Source: Epithemia pelagica (taxonomy: Eukaryota > Bacillariophyta > Bacillariophyceae > Surirellales > Surirellaceae). Taken from it: a stretch of DNA of 64,000 nucleotides. Shown here in pieces: positions 54,501-63,200 of this stretch. The notes beneath the pieces were generated by a model. It was not told the origin of the DNA. It saw nothing but the letters and a program-made list of their open reading frames with translations, and did no database searches. The stretch lies in assembly GCA_946965045.2 (NCBI GenBank), contig OX337238.1:2170001-2234000 (forward strand), in the 5' to 3' direction. The position numbers were made by a program, and so were the translations under genes. Position 1 is the stretch's first letter; each line of letters opens with the position of its first letter.

Positions 54501-56659
54501 CGAATTCGGGTCCAACTACAGCTCCGAATGCAGAGGCACACCAAATGGAGAATGCCTCGGTACAAACTCAGGAAGACACTGAAGAAATTATTGAGCAATT
54601 CATGGAGCAAGCTACGGCCGATGATGAGATGGCAAATAACAATAATGAAGCACCTGAAGTGGAGACAGACAGCAATGAGTCGGATATGGAGACTGCGATA
54701 AGAGAACCGAACGAGGGTCCAACTGCAGCTCCCAGTGGAGACGATGCAAACAGGGCGAGTCCGCCACGACACCAATACAACCTACGAACCAATCGAGAAC
54801 GGAATTATGCCCATCGTTATCACGGTGATATCTATGTTAGCAGCAGTACTGTTCAGGACCTGTCGACACCACAAATGAGCATGAAACAAGGGGTGAGACT
54901 GTTCGGAGATGCAGGAGTGGCAGCAGTGAAAACTGAAGTTGTTCAACTTCACGAACGAGAGGTCATAAGAGCAATACAGAAAAGCAGTCTTACACCGGGA
55001 CAAATAAAAGAAGCGTTAGGATACTTAATGTTCCTTAAACGAAAGAGGAATGGGAAAATAAAAGGAAGAGGATGTGCAGACGGACGGAAACAAAGAGCAT
55101 ACATTGCCAAGGAAGATGCAACCTCACCGACTGTCAGTACAGATGCTGTATTTATCACAGCAATCATTGACGCCATGGAGGGTCGCTGTGTGACTGTGGT
55201 AGATATACCAGGTGCATTCATGCAAGTGATGATGGACAAAGGCGTGCACATGAGAATCACGGGACTAATGGCAACACTTTTGATCGAGATCGATTCAAGT
55301 TACAAACAGTTTGTTGTGTATGAACATGGCGAACCGGTCATCTATGTTGAATTGCTGCGTGCTCTGTACGGAACTCTTCGGGCAGCTCGGCTGTTTTGGG
55401 AGCGTCTGTCGGCTGAGATCAAGGAGTGGGGATTCATTATTAACCCATATGACAGCTGTGTGGCGAATAAGGTGATCAACGGGTCACAATGTACCATAAC
55501 CTGGCACATTGATGACCTGAAAATATCACACAAAGAAGACAAAGTGGTTAGTGATATTGTGGATCAAATCAAGCATAGCTTCGGTCAGCTGGGAGAAATC
55601 TCAGTATCGGAAGGAAAAAGACATGATTACCTGGGCATGTACCTGGATTATACCGAGCCTGGGGTATTGATTGTTGACATGAGAAGTTACATTCAAAATG
55701 CATTGGACGAAATGCCGAAACAGTTCAAAGGGAAAGCAGTGACCCCTGCTGCACAACATTTGTTTGCAGTAAACGACAATGCTCCAAAGCTCAACAAGGA
55801 AAAGAGTGAATACTTCCATAGTCTGGTGATGCAATTGATGTATCTTGCCCACCGTGGTCGCCCCGATATCCGTGTAGCCATCGGATTCCTGAGCACAAGA
55901 GTTGCAGCACCCGACCTTGACGATTGGAGAAAGTTGAGTCGGGTCATGAAGTATTTACAGTCAACCTTTGATTTGTTGTTGCGTCTCGAGTGTGATGGAA
56001 GTGGACGGGTGCAATGGTGGATTGATGCATCGTATGCCGTACACCCCGACATGCGAGGTCACACTGGTGCAGTGATGAGTCTAGGCAAAGGTGGTGCCAT
56101 GAACATGTCGAGTAAACAAAAGCTTGTGTCCCGAAGTTCCACGGAAAGTGAACTGATTGGGGTTCATGACGGACTGCCAAATTTGTTGTGGTGCCGAAAT
56201 TTTCTGCACCATCAAGGGTATCAACCTAAAGACGTTGTGCTGTACCAAGATAATATGAGCGCATTACAGTTAGAGAAAAATGGACGCGCATCAAGCAGCA
56301 AGAGAACGAAACACATCAACGTACGCTATTTTTACGTGAAAGACCGGATTGCAAAGAAAGAATTGCGTGTGGAACATTGCCCAACCGAAGAGATGTTGGC
56401 TGACTTTCACACTAAGCCACTGCAAGGTCATCTGTTTTACAAGTTTCGTGACGCTATCCTCCATATTCCAAAAAGTGATCCACATCACTCTTCGAAAAGG
56501 AGTGTGTTGGAGGTAGCTGGAGTCGGATGTGCGACTAAGGACAAAGAACAGGCGAAAATGGATGACGAGAACACGTGGCAGCTGGTGACGCAAAAGAAAA
56601 AGAGTCATAGTAGATTTAGTGGTAACGAGGGCACCAAGTGCTCATTCTATCAACAATAA
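51530..56659 (+). CDS. Copia Gag-Pol polyprotein, 1709 aa
   Basis: One unbroken frame, ATG at 51530. The N-terminus is Gln/Gly/Arg-rich (RGG-like), followed by helical Gag to about residue 320 and an Asn/Gln-rich linker. Protease has LLDSQATVSIF near residue 403 (DSQ instead of the usual DSG/DTG). Integrase shows GMDVMHVNG (~625), LADGAFD (~682) and HVGDIERYIR (~714) for its DDE core. A long acidic region follows, including a short YNEDEDED duplication. Reverse transcriptase has VDIPGAFMQV, YGTLRAARLFW and the catalytic box as HIDD at 55505-55516 instead of YVDD. RNase H has WIDASYAV, STESELIGVH and ADFHTKPLQG. The last ~51 codons lie in the 3' LTR. Domain order integrase-RT-RNase H is Copia. 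Confidence 0.95.
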   Translation: MSSNQTDGPRPDQATSSSNQSQGRGNQGRGGRGGRGRSNQGRGQRQNQPKFEGQEPLLKECIFDYAHDAQSKKYLKNIELLVGYVGTKFPKYNMIFQRGIENLEIPPPQRPQIPEDESTMTMLAVEQWKMEFKQIQEQEVAIGSFKSSLYSLLLGQSTPVLKDKLKAHASFESIHTSRDGIELLKLIKSITFTYDSDRVYTGMALDKVRADFYTMKRHPGQSIQAFYEAFTAKVKIMRELGVVLCDPTYVNEIAKKNKRTTAEDADREEAEERMIANRFIRACGVKEYEAHLHNSFLDGNTIYPSTLANARAIIDARMVRRDSQQNNNNNNNQNQGQGTGTGVAFVAENSNASEHGSSENSQNASSSEGSRSNAICTDNHYSVSHIFAASTLSQDNVPPHWVLLDSQATVSIFSNKKLITNITKVATSMTIRGLCGKRTTNLQAQVKNYGTVWYDPGGWVNILSMHQVKRAHSIHFNSVKEDEFIVRAILTGEVTDIFRPSPEGLYYTSWPSAPFTHGSVLVSTVKDNKTSYSKQDIKRAEAVRQLQAKIGRPNTREQFIRILDAKMINNCPYTSKDVKIAESLFGPDIGTLKGKTVRSKPTKVHTEEIKECRIPAEYQDVTLGMDVMHVNGVGFLVTVSRNIKFGTIDVISSTQDSEIVQSIKKVVSTYRRGGLRPKIILADGAFDTTEINNALGLLGIKLNPTSREEHVGDIERYIRTIKERMRCVYNTLPFSFVPRIMVMELGKFAVYWLNSFPAKNGISDRSSPRLLVTGEDIDFHKHCQYEFGQYVQVHEPHNNTMQPRTVGAIALRPTGNKQGGYYFMSLVTGRILNRAKATVLPMPEGIEKRVAALTATQDQYPELAFGNRDNRITMVNFEDLGYNEDEDEDYNEDEDEDYVVHEDFDEVLRYDDEFIAEELADVQDDEPVGEDIVADDYVSDGDGEDEGVLDGLEDEETEEHGLNDEEGDNVIDNVANVDHHVDDHLEPAAEPNSGPTTAPNAEAHQMENASVQTQEDTEEIIEQFMEQATADDEMANNNNEAPEVETDSNESDMETAIREPNEGPTAAPSGDDANRASPPRHQYNLRTNRERNYAHRYHGDIYVSSSTVQDLSTPQMSMKQGVRLFGDAGVAAVKTEVVQLHEREVIRAIQKSSLTPGQIKEALGYLMFLKRKRNGKIKGRGCADGRKQRAYIAKEDATSPTVSTDAVFITAIIDAMEGRCVTVVDIPGAFMQVMMDKGVHMRITGLMATLLIEIDSSYKQFVVYEHGEPVIYVELLRALYGTLRAARLFWERLSAEIKEWGFIINPYDSCVANKVINGSQCTITWHIDDLKISHKEDKVVSDIVDQIKHSFGQLGEISVSEGKRHDYLGMYLDYTEPGVLIVDMRSYIQNALDEMPKQFKGKAVTPAAQHLFAVNDNAPKLNKEKSEYFHSLVMQLMYLAHRGRPDIRVAIGFLSTRVAAPDLDDWRKLSRVMKYLQSTFDLLLRLECDGSGRVQWWIDASYAVHPDMRGHTGAVMSLGKGGAMNMSSKQKLVSRSSTESELIGVHDGLPNLLWCRNFLHHQGYQPKDVVLYQDNMSALQLEKNGRASSSKRTKHINVRYFYVKDRIAKKELRVEHCPTEEMLADFHTKPLQGHLFYKFRDAILHIPKSDPHHSSKRSVLEVAGVGCATKDKEQAKMDDENTWQLVTQKKKSHSRFSGNEGTKCSFYQQ

Positions 56660-56716
56660 GAAGTTATCGATCCTTTTGTTGCTTGTACGGCACTTGGTAG
56701 GGATTGTGTTTCAACA
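56505..56716 (+). repeat. 3' LTR of Copia element
   Basis: 212 bp, matching 50478-50689 base for base. It overlaps the end of the Gag-Pol frame and is followed by target duplication GTTGG. Confidence 0.97.
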
Positions 56717-57908
56717 GTTGGTGCCACTTCGCATCTTCTTTCCGTGCTTGGAGCTCTAGCTGTCAAAGTCTACAAGTCACCAGCCAAACTGCAGTGCACC
56801 CCTCTTGTCGCTGCATTGGACACTGAAAGTGTGGGAGTACAGTCTAGCTATTCTAGAAGTGTGGAGACTCTTAAGTTGCCGATGGCGGATTCATCCGCTG
56901 TGGACTTTGTTTGCAGGGTAATGAAGTTACCCAAAGAGCTCGTTTGGAAGGTTTTCATAGTCGCTGGAAGTCATTTTCGCAGTATTGTAGCTGCGATCAA
57001 CGTCTTGCTTGGGGAAAGCTCTCATGATGTGGACATGGAGAGATTATTCCACCTTTGCTTCGATCGTCTTGAACAAACGCTCGACAGTAACACTGTGCTT
57101 GCTATCGAGGCTTATCTGAAGAACATGATGGAGCAGGGCGGTGGTTGGGCCTGCAGACCACCACAGGTGAGATCGCTGTGTTCGACCGACTACTCTATTC
57201 CACCGGCGATCATCTGTTCAGCGTTTCAAATGCACTCTGAACTGCAGCAGTTGGGCGCGGACAAACACGCGTTCGGAATCTTTTGCCATGACATTGACAA
57301 GGATGCCTTCCATCAACTGGAACGTTCGGCAATGAGTTTTGATCTCCTTCGCTCTGTTTGGAAAATGAATGTTATTCCTTCATCCATGAGGGTGAGCGGT
57401 GGTCTCCCGTGGTACTCGGACCTGCGGTTTCCGCGGCGCTCGATGCGAACTTCCCAGGAAGGAATACTTGAAACGAAGGGACAACAGACCGTGGTTTGGA
57501 GTGGTTTAACGCCCCGAGTAGGGGTATATTACCATCCAGGTCTGGGAAACCACCCTTGGATTGATCGATTTTTTGTGGCCGAAACGAAGGACGAAAAAAG
57601 TGTTTGGTCTTGTACCAAGACAAGATAGATGCGGCAGGATTCCCAAACGCCGTCAACGATCTGAATCTGGCGGCAAGTATTCTGACCAAGGAGTTGGCAA
57701 TGCCGGTCATTTGCATTGCCAATGTGATTGGCGCTTCCAGTCAAACGAGGAGCCCTTTGCGTTTGGACTTTCCACTTTCCATACGTCCTTGTTGGTGACA
57801 CGGAACTCGATGCTTTTTATACGACAAACTTTTCACCCGCCATGAGGTTCGTGCGGACTCGATTCCGGGATCATGGCACGAAGCAGGTTCCGCCAGCAGC
57901 TGCTAATT

Positions 57909-58420
57909 GACAAGAACAATTTCTGTGAGTTTTATGACGACCCTATTCGCATCTATCTACCTCTCTAGAGAGAGAGAGGTGTTGTGGACCTTTCTATTTC
58001 TCTACACCTTTAATACTTCTACTCCTATTTCTATCTAGGAGTAAGAGCCATCAAAGCGAGCAAAAAAATGATTGATCGTAATCCGTACTACTCTAGGTAT
58101 GGTAGCGCGGACCCCGCTCCTTATCCGCGACTCGAATATTCCGTGGATCGTCGATAAATCGCACAACAACAGCAAAAAGAGAGAGGGACACTTTTTTTGG
58201 TCACAGAGATTCCTGGAAGATATTGAAGAGAGAGAGAGACAGAGACAAACAGAGAGTCCTTCTCCTTTTATCTCTCCAAGGGTGTTTTGGTTGTTGCTGT
58301 CCATCGTCCCGAGTCCAGCAACGAAACGAACTACGAAAAGAGCAAGAAGAAGAACAACAACAATCCCACCACACGGTCGACGACACCAACAACAAGAGAG
58401 GTTTTTTTCCAAAACCCACA
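57909..58420. other. Intergenic, upstream of ALG2
   Basis: Includes AG/CT-rich runs (CTCTCTAGAGAGAGAGAGG near 57960-57980, GAGAGAGAGACAGAGAC near 58228) that could be part of the promoter or 5' UTR. The frame of ALG2 is open upstream to 58223 but the protein is better started at 58421. Confidence 0.45.
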
Positions 58421-60055
58421 ATGACATCCACCAACAAACCACACCAAGAACAACAACAGCCACCAACAAACCGTCCGTTGCGTGTGGCCTTTGTCCATTT
58501 GGATTGGGGCATTGGTGGAGCCGAACAACTCATGTTGCAATTGGCGCAAGCCAGTGTGGCCTTGGGACATGACGTGCAATTGTGGACGAGCCACTGCAAT
58601 CCATCGCATTGCTTTGCACCCCTCAAACCCGAAACCGGAAGCTTACATTCGTGTTTGCAGGTGGTAGGATCCTGGATTCCTCATACCATTGCCGGTGGTG
58701 GTCGAGTCGTGTGTTCCACCCTGCGATTGCTCTATGTGGCGTTTCAATTGAGTCGATCCGTTCAACAACAACAACAACAACATGCCAGGATGCCTGATGT
58801 CATTGTCTTGGATGGCTTGCCGACGCCGTTACCCCTGTTACAGTATTGGATTCCCACCGCCTCCTTGTTGTTTTATTGTCATTTTCCCGATCAACTCTTG
58901 ACCACCGCCAATACTACTACTACTACTACATCCTTGACACCAACCGCCGACACCACCAATACTACCAGACCAAAGAGTTGGTATCGGCACATTATGGATG
59001 GTTTGGAAGATTGGACTTTACCCTGGGCCGACACGATTGTCGTCAATAGTGAATTTACGCGACAAACAGTCTTGCAAACCTTTCCATCCCTCTTACAACA
59101 ACAAGAACCAGTACCGTCCTCGTCCTTGCCCATTTTGTATCCGGCACTCGATACAACCGCCTTGGATGCTCCCGTGGATCCCACATGGATTCGAACCTTG
59201 CCGTATCATCATGATTCGTCGACAAGGACGATACGTCCCCTGGTATCCTTGAATCGGTATGAACGCAAAAAGAATTTGACCCTCTTTTTGCAAGCAATCG
59301 TTTGGATTCAAGAGCATTATCCCAACCTGAACCTTCCACCCGTTATTGTCGCGGGCGGATACGATCCCACCAATGTCGAAAATGTCGAATACCGAGGCGA
59401 ATTGCAACACTATGTCGACACGCACTTGTCGACGACGACTGCCTCTATTTATTTTCGGCATTCCATTTCCGATGTGGAACGTACCTACTTGTTGCATCAG
59501 GCCTTGGCAGTCGTGTATACACCCTCGCACGAACATTTTGGCATTGTCCCCGTCGAAGCCATGTATTGTGGAACGCCCGTCGTGGCCGCAAATTCCGGAG
59601 GACCGTTGGAAACGGTCGTGGACGGTGTGACGGGATATCTCTGTCCACCCACACCACAAGCCTTTGGACAAGCCTTGGTCCAATTGTTGCAAGCCGAAGA
59701 ACAACAACCACAACAAGCAGCGACCGCCAATGGACACACAACATCAAGCCCAATCCTCCAGACCAGCCAAACCATGGGAGAAGCCGGACGACGACTTGTA
59801 GAGACACACTTTGGATTGCAACGGTTTCAACAGCAATGGAATCAGTACCTGTATACGACAGTGGAAACGGGACGACAACGACACGAACGACAGGCAGCCC
59901 AACGGCAATTTGTGGCGGTCCTGATGTGGTTGGTGCAACTGGCGTGTACCGTCCTCCTGGCAGTACTGCTCGCCTATCTTGTACAAACAGTGTTGCTCAA
60001 TGTCTCGTCGGGACGGATGCGAAGCCTTTCCGACATGTTGTGGCGAGAATTGTAG
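58421..60055 (+). CDS. ALG2: ALG2 mannosyltransferase, 544 aa
   Basis: Adds the second and third mannoses to the dolichol-linked oligosaccharide on the cytosolic face of the ER, in N-glycan precursor synthesis. GT-B fold glycosyltransferase: the N-terminal motif VHLDWGIGGAEQLML (residues ~25-40) binds the acceptor side. The C-terminal GT4/GT1-type block has EHFGIVPVEAMYCGTPVVAA with the E-x7-E donor-binding pair, then GPLETVVDGVTGYLC. A hydrophobic C-terminal segment (~residues 500-530, LVQLACTVLLAVLLAYLV) can anchor it to the membrane. The start at 58421 sits in a good eukaryotic context (CACAATGA) and gives a short low-complexity leader; an upstream open extension to 58223 is repetitive and unlikely. 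Intronless. Length is somewhat above fungal and animal ALG2 owing to Thr/Gln-rich inserts. Confidence 0.9.
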   Translation: MTSTNKPHQEQQQPPTNRPLRVAFVHLDWGIGGAEQLMLQLAQASVALGHDVQLWTSHCNPSHCFAPLKPETGSLHSCLQVVGSWIPHTIAGGGRVVCSTLRLLYVAFQLSRSVQQQQQQHARMPDVIVLDGLPTPLPLLQYWIPTASLLFYCHFPDQLLTTANTTTTTTSLTPTADTTNTTRPKSWYRHIMDGLEDWTLPWADTIVVNSEFTRQTVLQTFPSLLQQQEPVPSSSLPILYPALDTTALDAPVDPTWIRTLPYHHDSSTRTIRPLVSLNRYERKKNLTLFLQAIVWIQEHYPNLNLPPVIVAGGYDPTNVENVEYRGELQHYVDTHLSTTTASIYFRHSISDVERTYLLHQALAVVYTPSHEHFGIVPVEAMYCGTPVVAANSGGPLETVVDGVTGYLCPPTPQAFGQALVQLLQAEEQQPQQAATANGHTTSSPILQTSQTMGEAGRRLVETHFGLQRFQQQWNQYLYTTVETGRQRHERQAAQRQFVAVLMWLVQLACTVLLAVLLAYLVQTVLLNVSSGRMRSLSDMLWREL

Positions 60056-60213
60056 AGTCATCTTAGCTTCTCTACACAATAAGGGTTGTTTTCAATAGTG
60101 TTCGTTTAATAGTGTCCTGTTAACAGATATACGAGTGCGTGAGTGTTTGTGAGAATCGCCATGGTGTGCTTCAGGAGGAGAACAAGTGTCCGTGTTGTGT
60201 GCTTTCTATTTCT

Positions 60214-63200
60214 TTATTGAAAGTCGAGACTCGCCAAATCTTTTTGAAGGGCCTCAATTTGTGCTTGAACACCCGCTGCCTTGACAGACTTGACCTTGGC
60301 TGCCACAGCATCGGCATTGGATTCAAAAAAGTCGGCCACAGCCTTGTTGTCCTCGTAGTCACCGTCAAACATGGACTGAATGATTTCCACCGCTCCTTCC
60401 TTGGTCAGTGCGACATCGGCCGCACGGAGTTGGCTCACCACATCATCTTCAGCAATGCGTCGCTTCACACGCCAGTAAAAGTATTCTCGAGATGATTCCC
60501 AAGGGACGGATTCCCGAATCACTCCCTTGGCCTTCATGCGACCCGTCTTGTCGTGCAAGTCGGCAAATTCCGTCGCCGCCTGCAAGTACACGGGTTTCAA
60601 CACCTCTTCCCGAGCCGTAATTTGAGACTGAATGGCTGCCTTGTCCTCTTCCAATTCCGCCATTTCAAGCTCCGCATCCAACAGCTTCAATTGGGCATCC
60701 AATCGGTGCATCGCCTTGAGCTGATCGGGCAAACGGAACTTGATTTCGGTAATACCAGCCGGTTCCAAAATACCTCCACGAGAATCGGGGTCGGCGTACA
60801 TTTCCATCTTTTCTTCGTTAATGGTAGGATCCACCACGACCCACGATCCACCACGAAGTTCACCGTGGGGTGGAAGGTAAATGTAAACGGGATTGTTGTA
60901 TTCGCGCAAGGCATCGACAATCATGGAACCAAACTTGAGGATTTCACCAGCCATGTCACGACTTCCTCCCGAGAAACCACGCCAGTTGGCAAAGATCATG
61001 ACCGGAAGACCTTCCTTGTTGAAGTCGTTCAGAGCCTGTGCGGTCTTGTACGAGGAATCAGGGAACAATACCTGTCCTGCCTGCGGAAGGACGGCCTCAC
61101 GAGAGTTGGGATCGGCTGGATCGGCCGGAATGACCTTGTCCACCAACCGAGTCTCAACAGCAATAGCACCCATTGGGATACCACCCAAACGACCACGACC
61201 AATGACGACACTCTTTCCCCATCCGTCCAAGTATTCTTTCCAGCTTCCCTTGTCGAAGAAACCAGCCATGTCGCTGGTTCCCGAAAGCATCAATCGAGGA
61301 TCGTATGGTGTGGGGGTAGGACGCCAAGCCACTGGACGGTCGACCGGGTCGGCCGAGATACGAGCGGCAGGAAGACCTCCAATGGTCTTGGGGACAAAGC
61401 TCAACCATTTCAAAATGGAGGCAACTCCCTGTTGGTCGTCTTCGACAACCTCATGCGAAACTCCATTAGGATACATGATTTGAGGTCCACCAAGTTGATC
61501 TTGAGAGGTGTACACATCGCGACCAAGCAGCTTGTTCAAGGCGGAGAAACCAGTCAGAATGATTGGACCCTCCTTCATTTGGATAACACGTTGACCAAGA
61601 CGGACCAAGTAGGCTCCAATACCGACACTTCGTCCAGTGACGTAACTCAAGGTGAATCCTTCATCATAAGCGCGGGATGTCTCACCGGCAATCTTTCCAC
61701 TTCCTTGCAAGTTCTCGACTCCAATACCGTGCTTAGTTCCAATGACATCGGACAATGCCCAACCTTCGGCAACCTTCTCTGCGATGACGGCACCTTCAGG
61801 AAGAGCTTGGTAGTCTTCATCAGTAAGGTAGAGATATTCGAATCCCTTCGCAGGGTTCTCCGCGTCGACGAACTTGATGTTGATTTGTTCCTTGAGCTCG
61901 TCAAAGAGACCAATACGAGCTCCAGCATTACAGGCAATGTACACGCGAGGAAGATTGTTTTCTCTGGCGTAGGTGGAAGCCTTGTAGTAAAATTCATCCT
62001 CTTCGACTCCGAATGATCCACTTTGAACAGTCACGTCATTTGAAATCACAATAACATCGCGGCCCTCTGGGTACTCGGGTGTCTTCATGGTGACTTTCCA
62101 TCCCACCATTCCGACCTTGTTGGTTCCCACAGTTCGGCTTCCAAGGACAAGAGCACCAGTGTCGTCTTCGAGAAGCTCTTGAGCAGAGAAAACATTTCCA
62201 GGAGCCTCAATGGAGGATCGTGCAGGCAAGCCACTGATATATTCATCCCATTCAGCAAGCAAACCCACTTCCATAAGTCCCAAGAAATCGTACGCATACG
62301 TTGAACCAACACGACGAGCGTTGGCACGCTTCATCTGGACAATGTTCGATGTGGCGTATGGATCCAACACACACATGGATGATTCACCGCTTTCTTCCAA
62401 CAGACAGAATTCGGTTGTGACGCCAGTCACAGGGTCGGGTGCTTCAAGGTATGCATTCGGGGTAAGGTATTGGCCATCAATCGACGAGGCAACAAGACGA
62501 ACGCTTCGAGAAATTGGTGTGCCATCCTCTGCCGTAGACAACAGACGAATCTTGACTTCGATCTCGTCCACCCGCAATTTCAAAAGGCGTGTGGCAAGCT
62601 TACTCTTCATCGATCCCATAATTTCCTTGAATCGCACGGCAAGATCAGTCGGGGAGCTGCCTTCGATTTCATAGAGAGAATGCAGGAAGATTCGTGAAGA
62701 CGATTGACGTGTCACCTTCGAATTAGCTTGGGCACGCTCAAGTTCGTCAAGACCTTGTTGCATGGCTCTCATGGCACCAAGATCGGTCACCATTCCAGGG
62801 CTGTGAGAGATTCCTCGAACAAATACAACTTGAGGAGCTCCACCTCGGATCGGCTTGTCAGATTTCTCCGTTCCAATGTAAACCTGAGCATTTCGACCAA
62901 TAGCTGACGTACGCTCAAGATTGAAATTCTCAGCAAGACGATTCAACTCAAGAAGGTCAAAGAACGTAGGTCTCATGTTACGACGGAGTGGATCTTCCTT
63001 GAAACCTTCGCTCTGAGGGAAGGTGAAATACGAAGGATCCTTCTTGTTGTTGGGAAGGAGGAAGTTCGCGTCTCGGATACCCAATGCGTCAAGCTCCTTG
63101 CTATGGTCGGCGAGTAGGTATTCAAAGGCGCTAATCTCACCACTTTTACCGTCCGCAATCGCAACATGCAAGATGTTCAATGGACCTCCCTCAGCACGAG

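Larger units (their letters stand above)
50478..56716 (+). mobile_element. Intact CoDi-type Copia retrotransposon with extra 5' ORF
   Basis: The 212-bp LTRs start TGTTGGAGG and end GTTTCAACA; I read them as identical at every base. They are flanked by target duplication GTTGG (50473-50477 and 56717-56721). Inside are a 262-codon ORF (50736-51521) and a 1709-aa Gag-Pol ORF starting 9 bp later and ending inside the 3' LTR. Identical LTRs and intact frames show very recent insertion. Confidence 0.97.
49799..57908 (+). pseudogene. P-loop ATPase gene, decayed and split by a Copia element
   Basis: The reading frame starts at ATG 49799 and reaches a Walker A-like region near 50125-50160 (AVAG...GNGKTHF). 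It continues with RLVETFAHTTGLVICLDN, probably Walker B. Copia interrupts it at 50477/56717. Frame is kept across the insertion: the segment to 50477 continues at 56722 as ATSHLLSVLGALAVKVYK. Downstream motifs include AINVLLGES, HAFGIFCHDIDKDAFHQL and GLGNHPWIDRFFVAETKDE. I know this type from expanded stramenopile families of P-loop proteins related in architecture to Crinkler-type proteins; the assignment is tentative. Breaks: TAG at 49949-49951, frameshifts near 50140, 57600 and 57770, plus the insertion. Several lesions lie outside the insertion, so decay is not due to Copia alone. Confidence 0.7.

Noticed and set aside
58223-58420. Upstream in-frame extension of ALG2
   Set aside because: Lies in AG-rich and CAA-rich low complexity without a good start context; the ATG at 58421 gives the expected family N-terminus.
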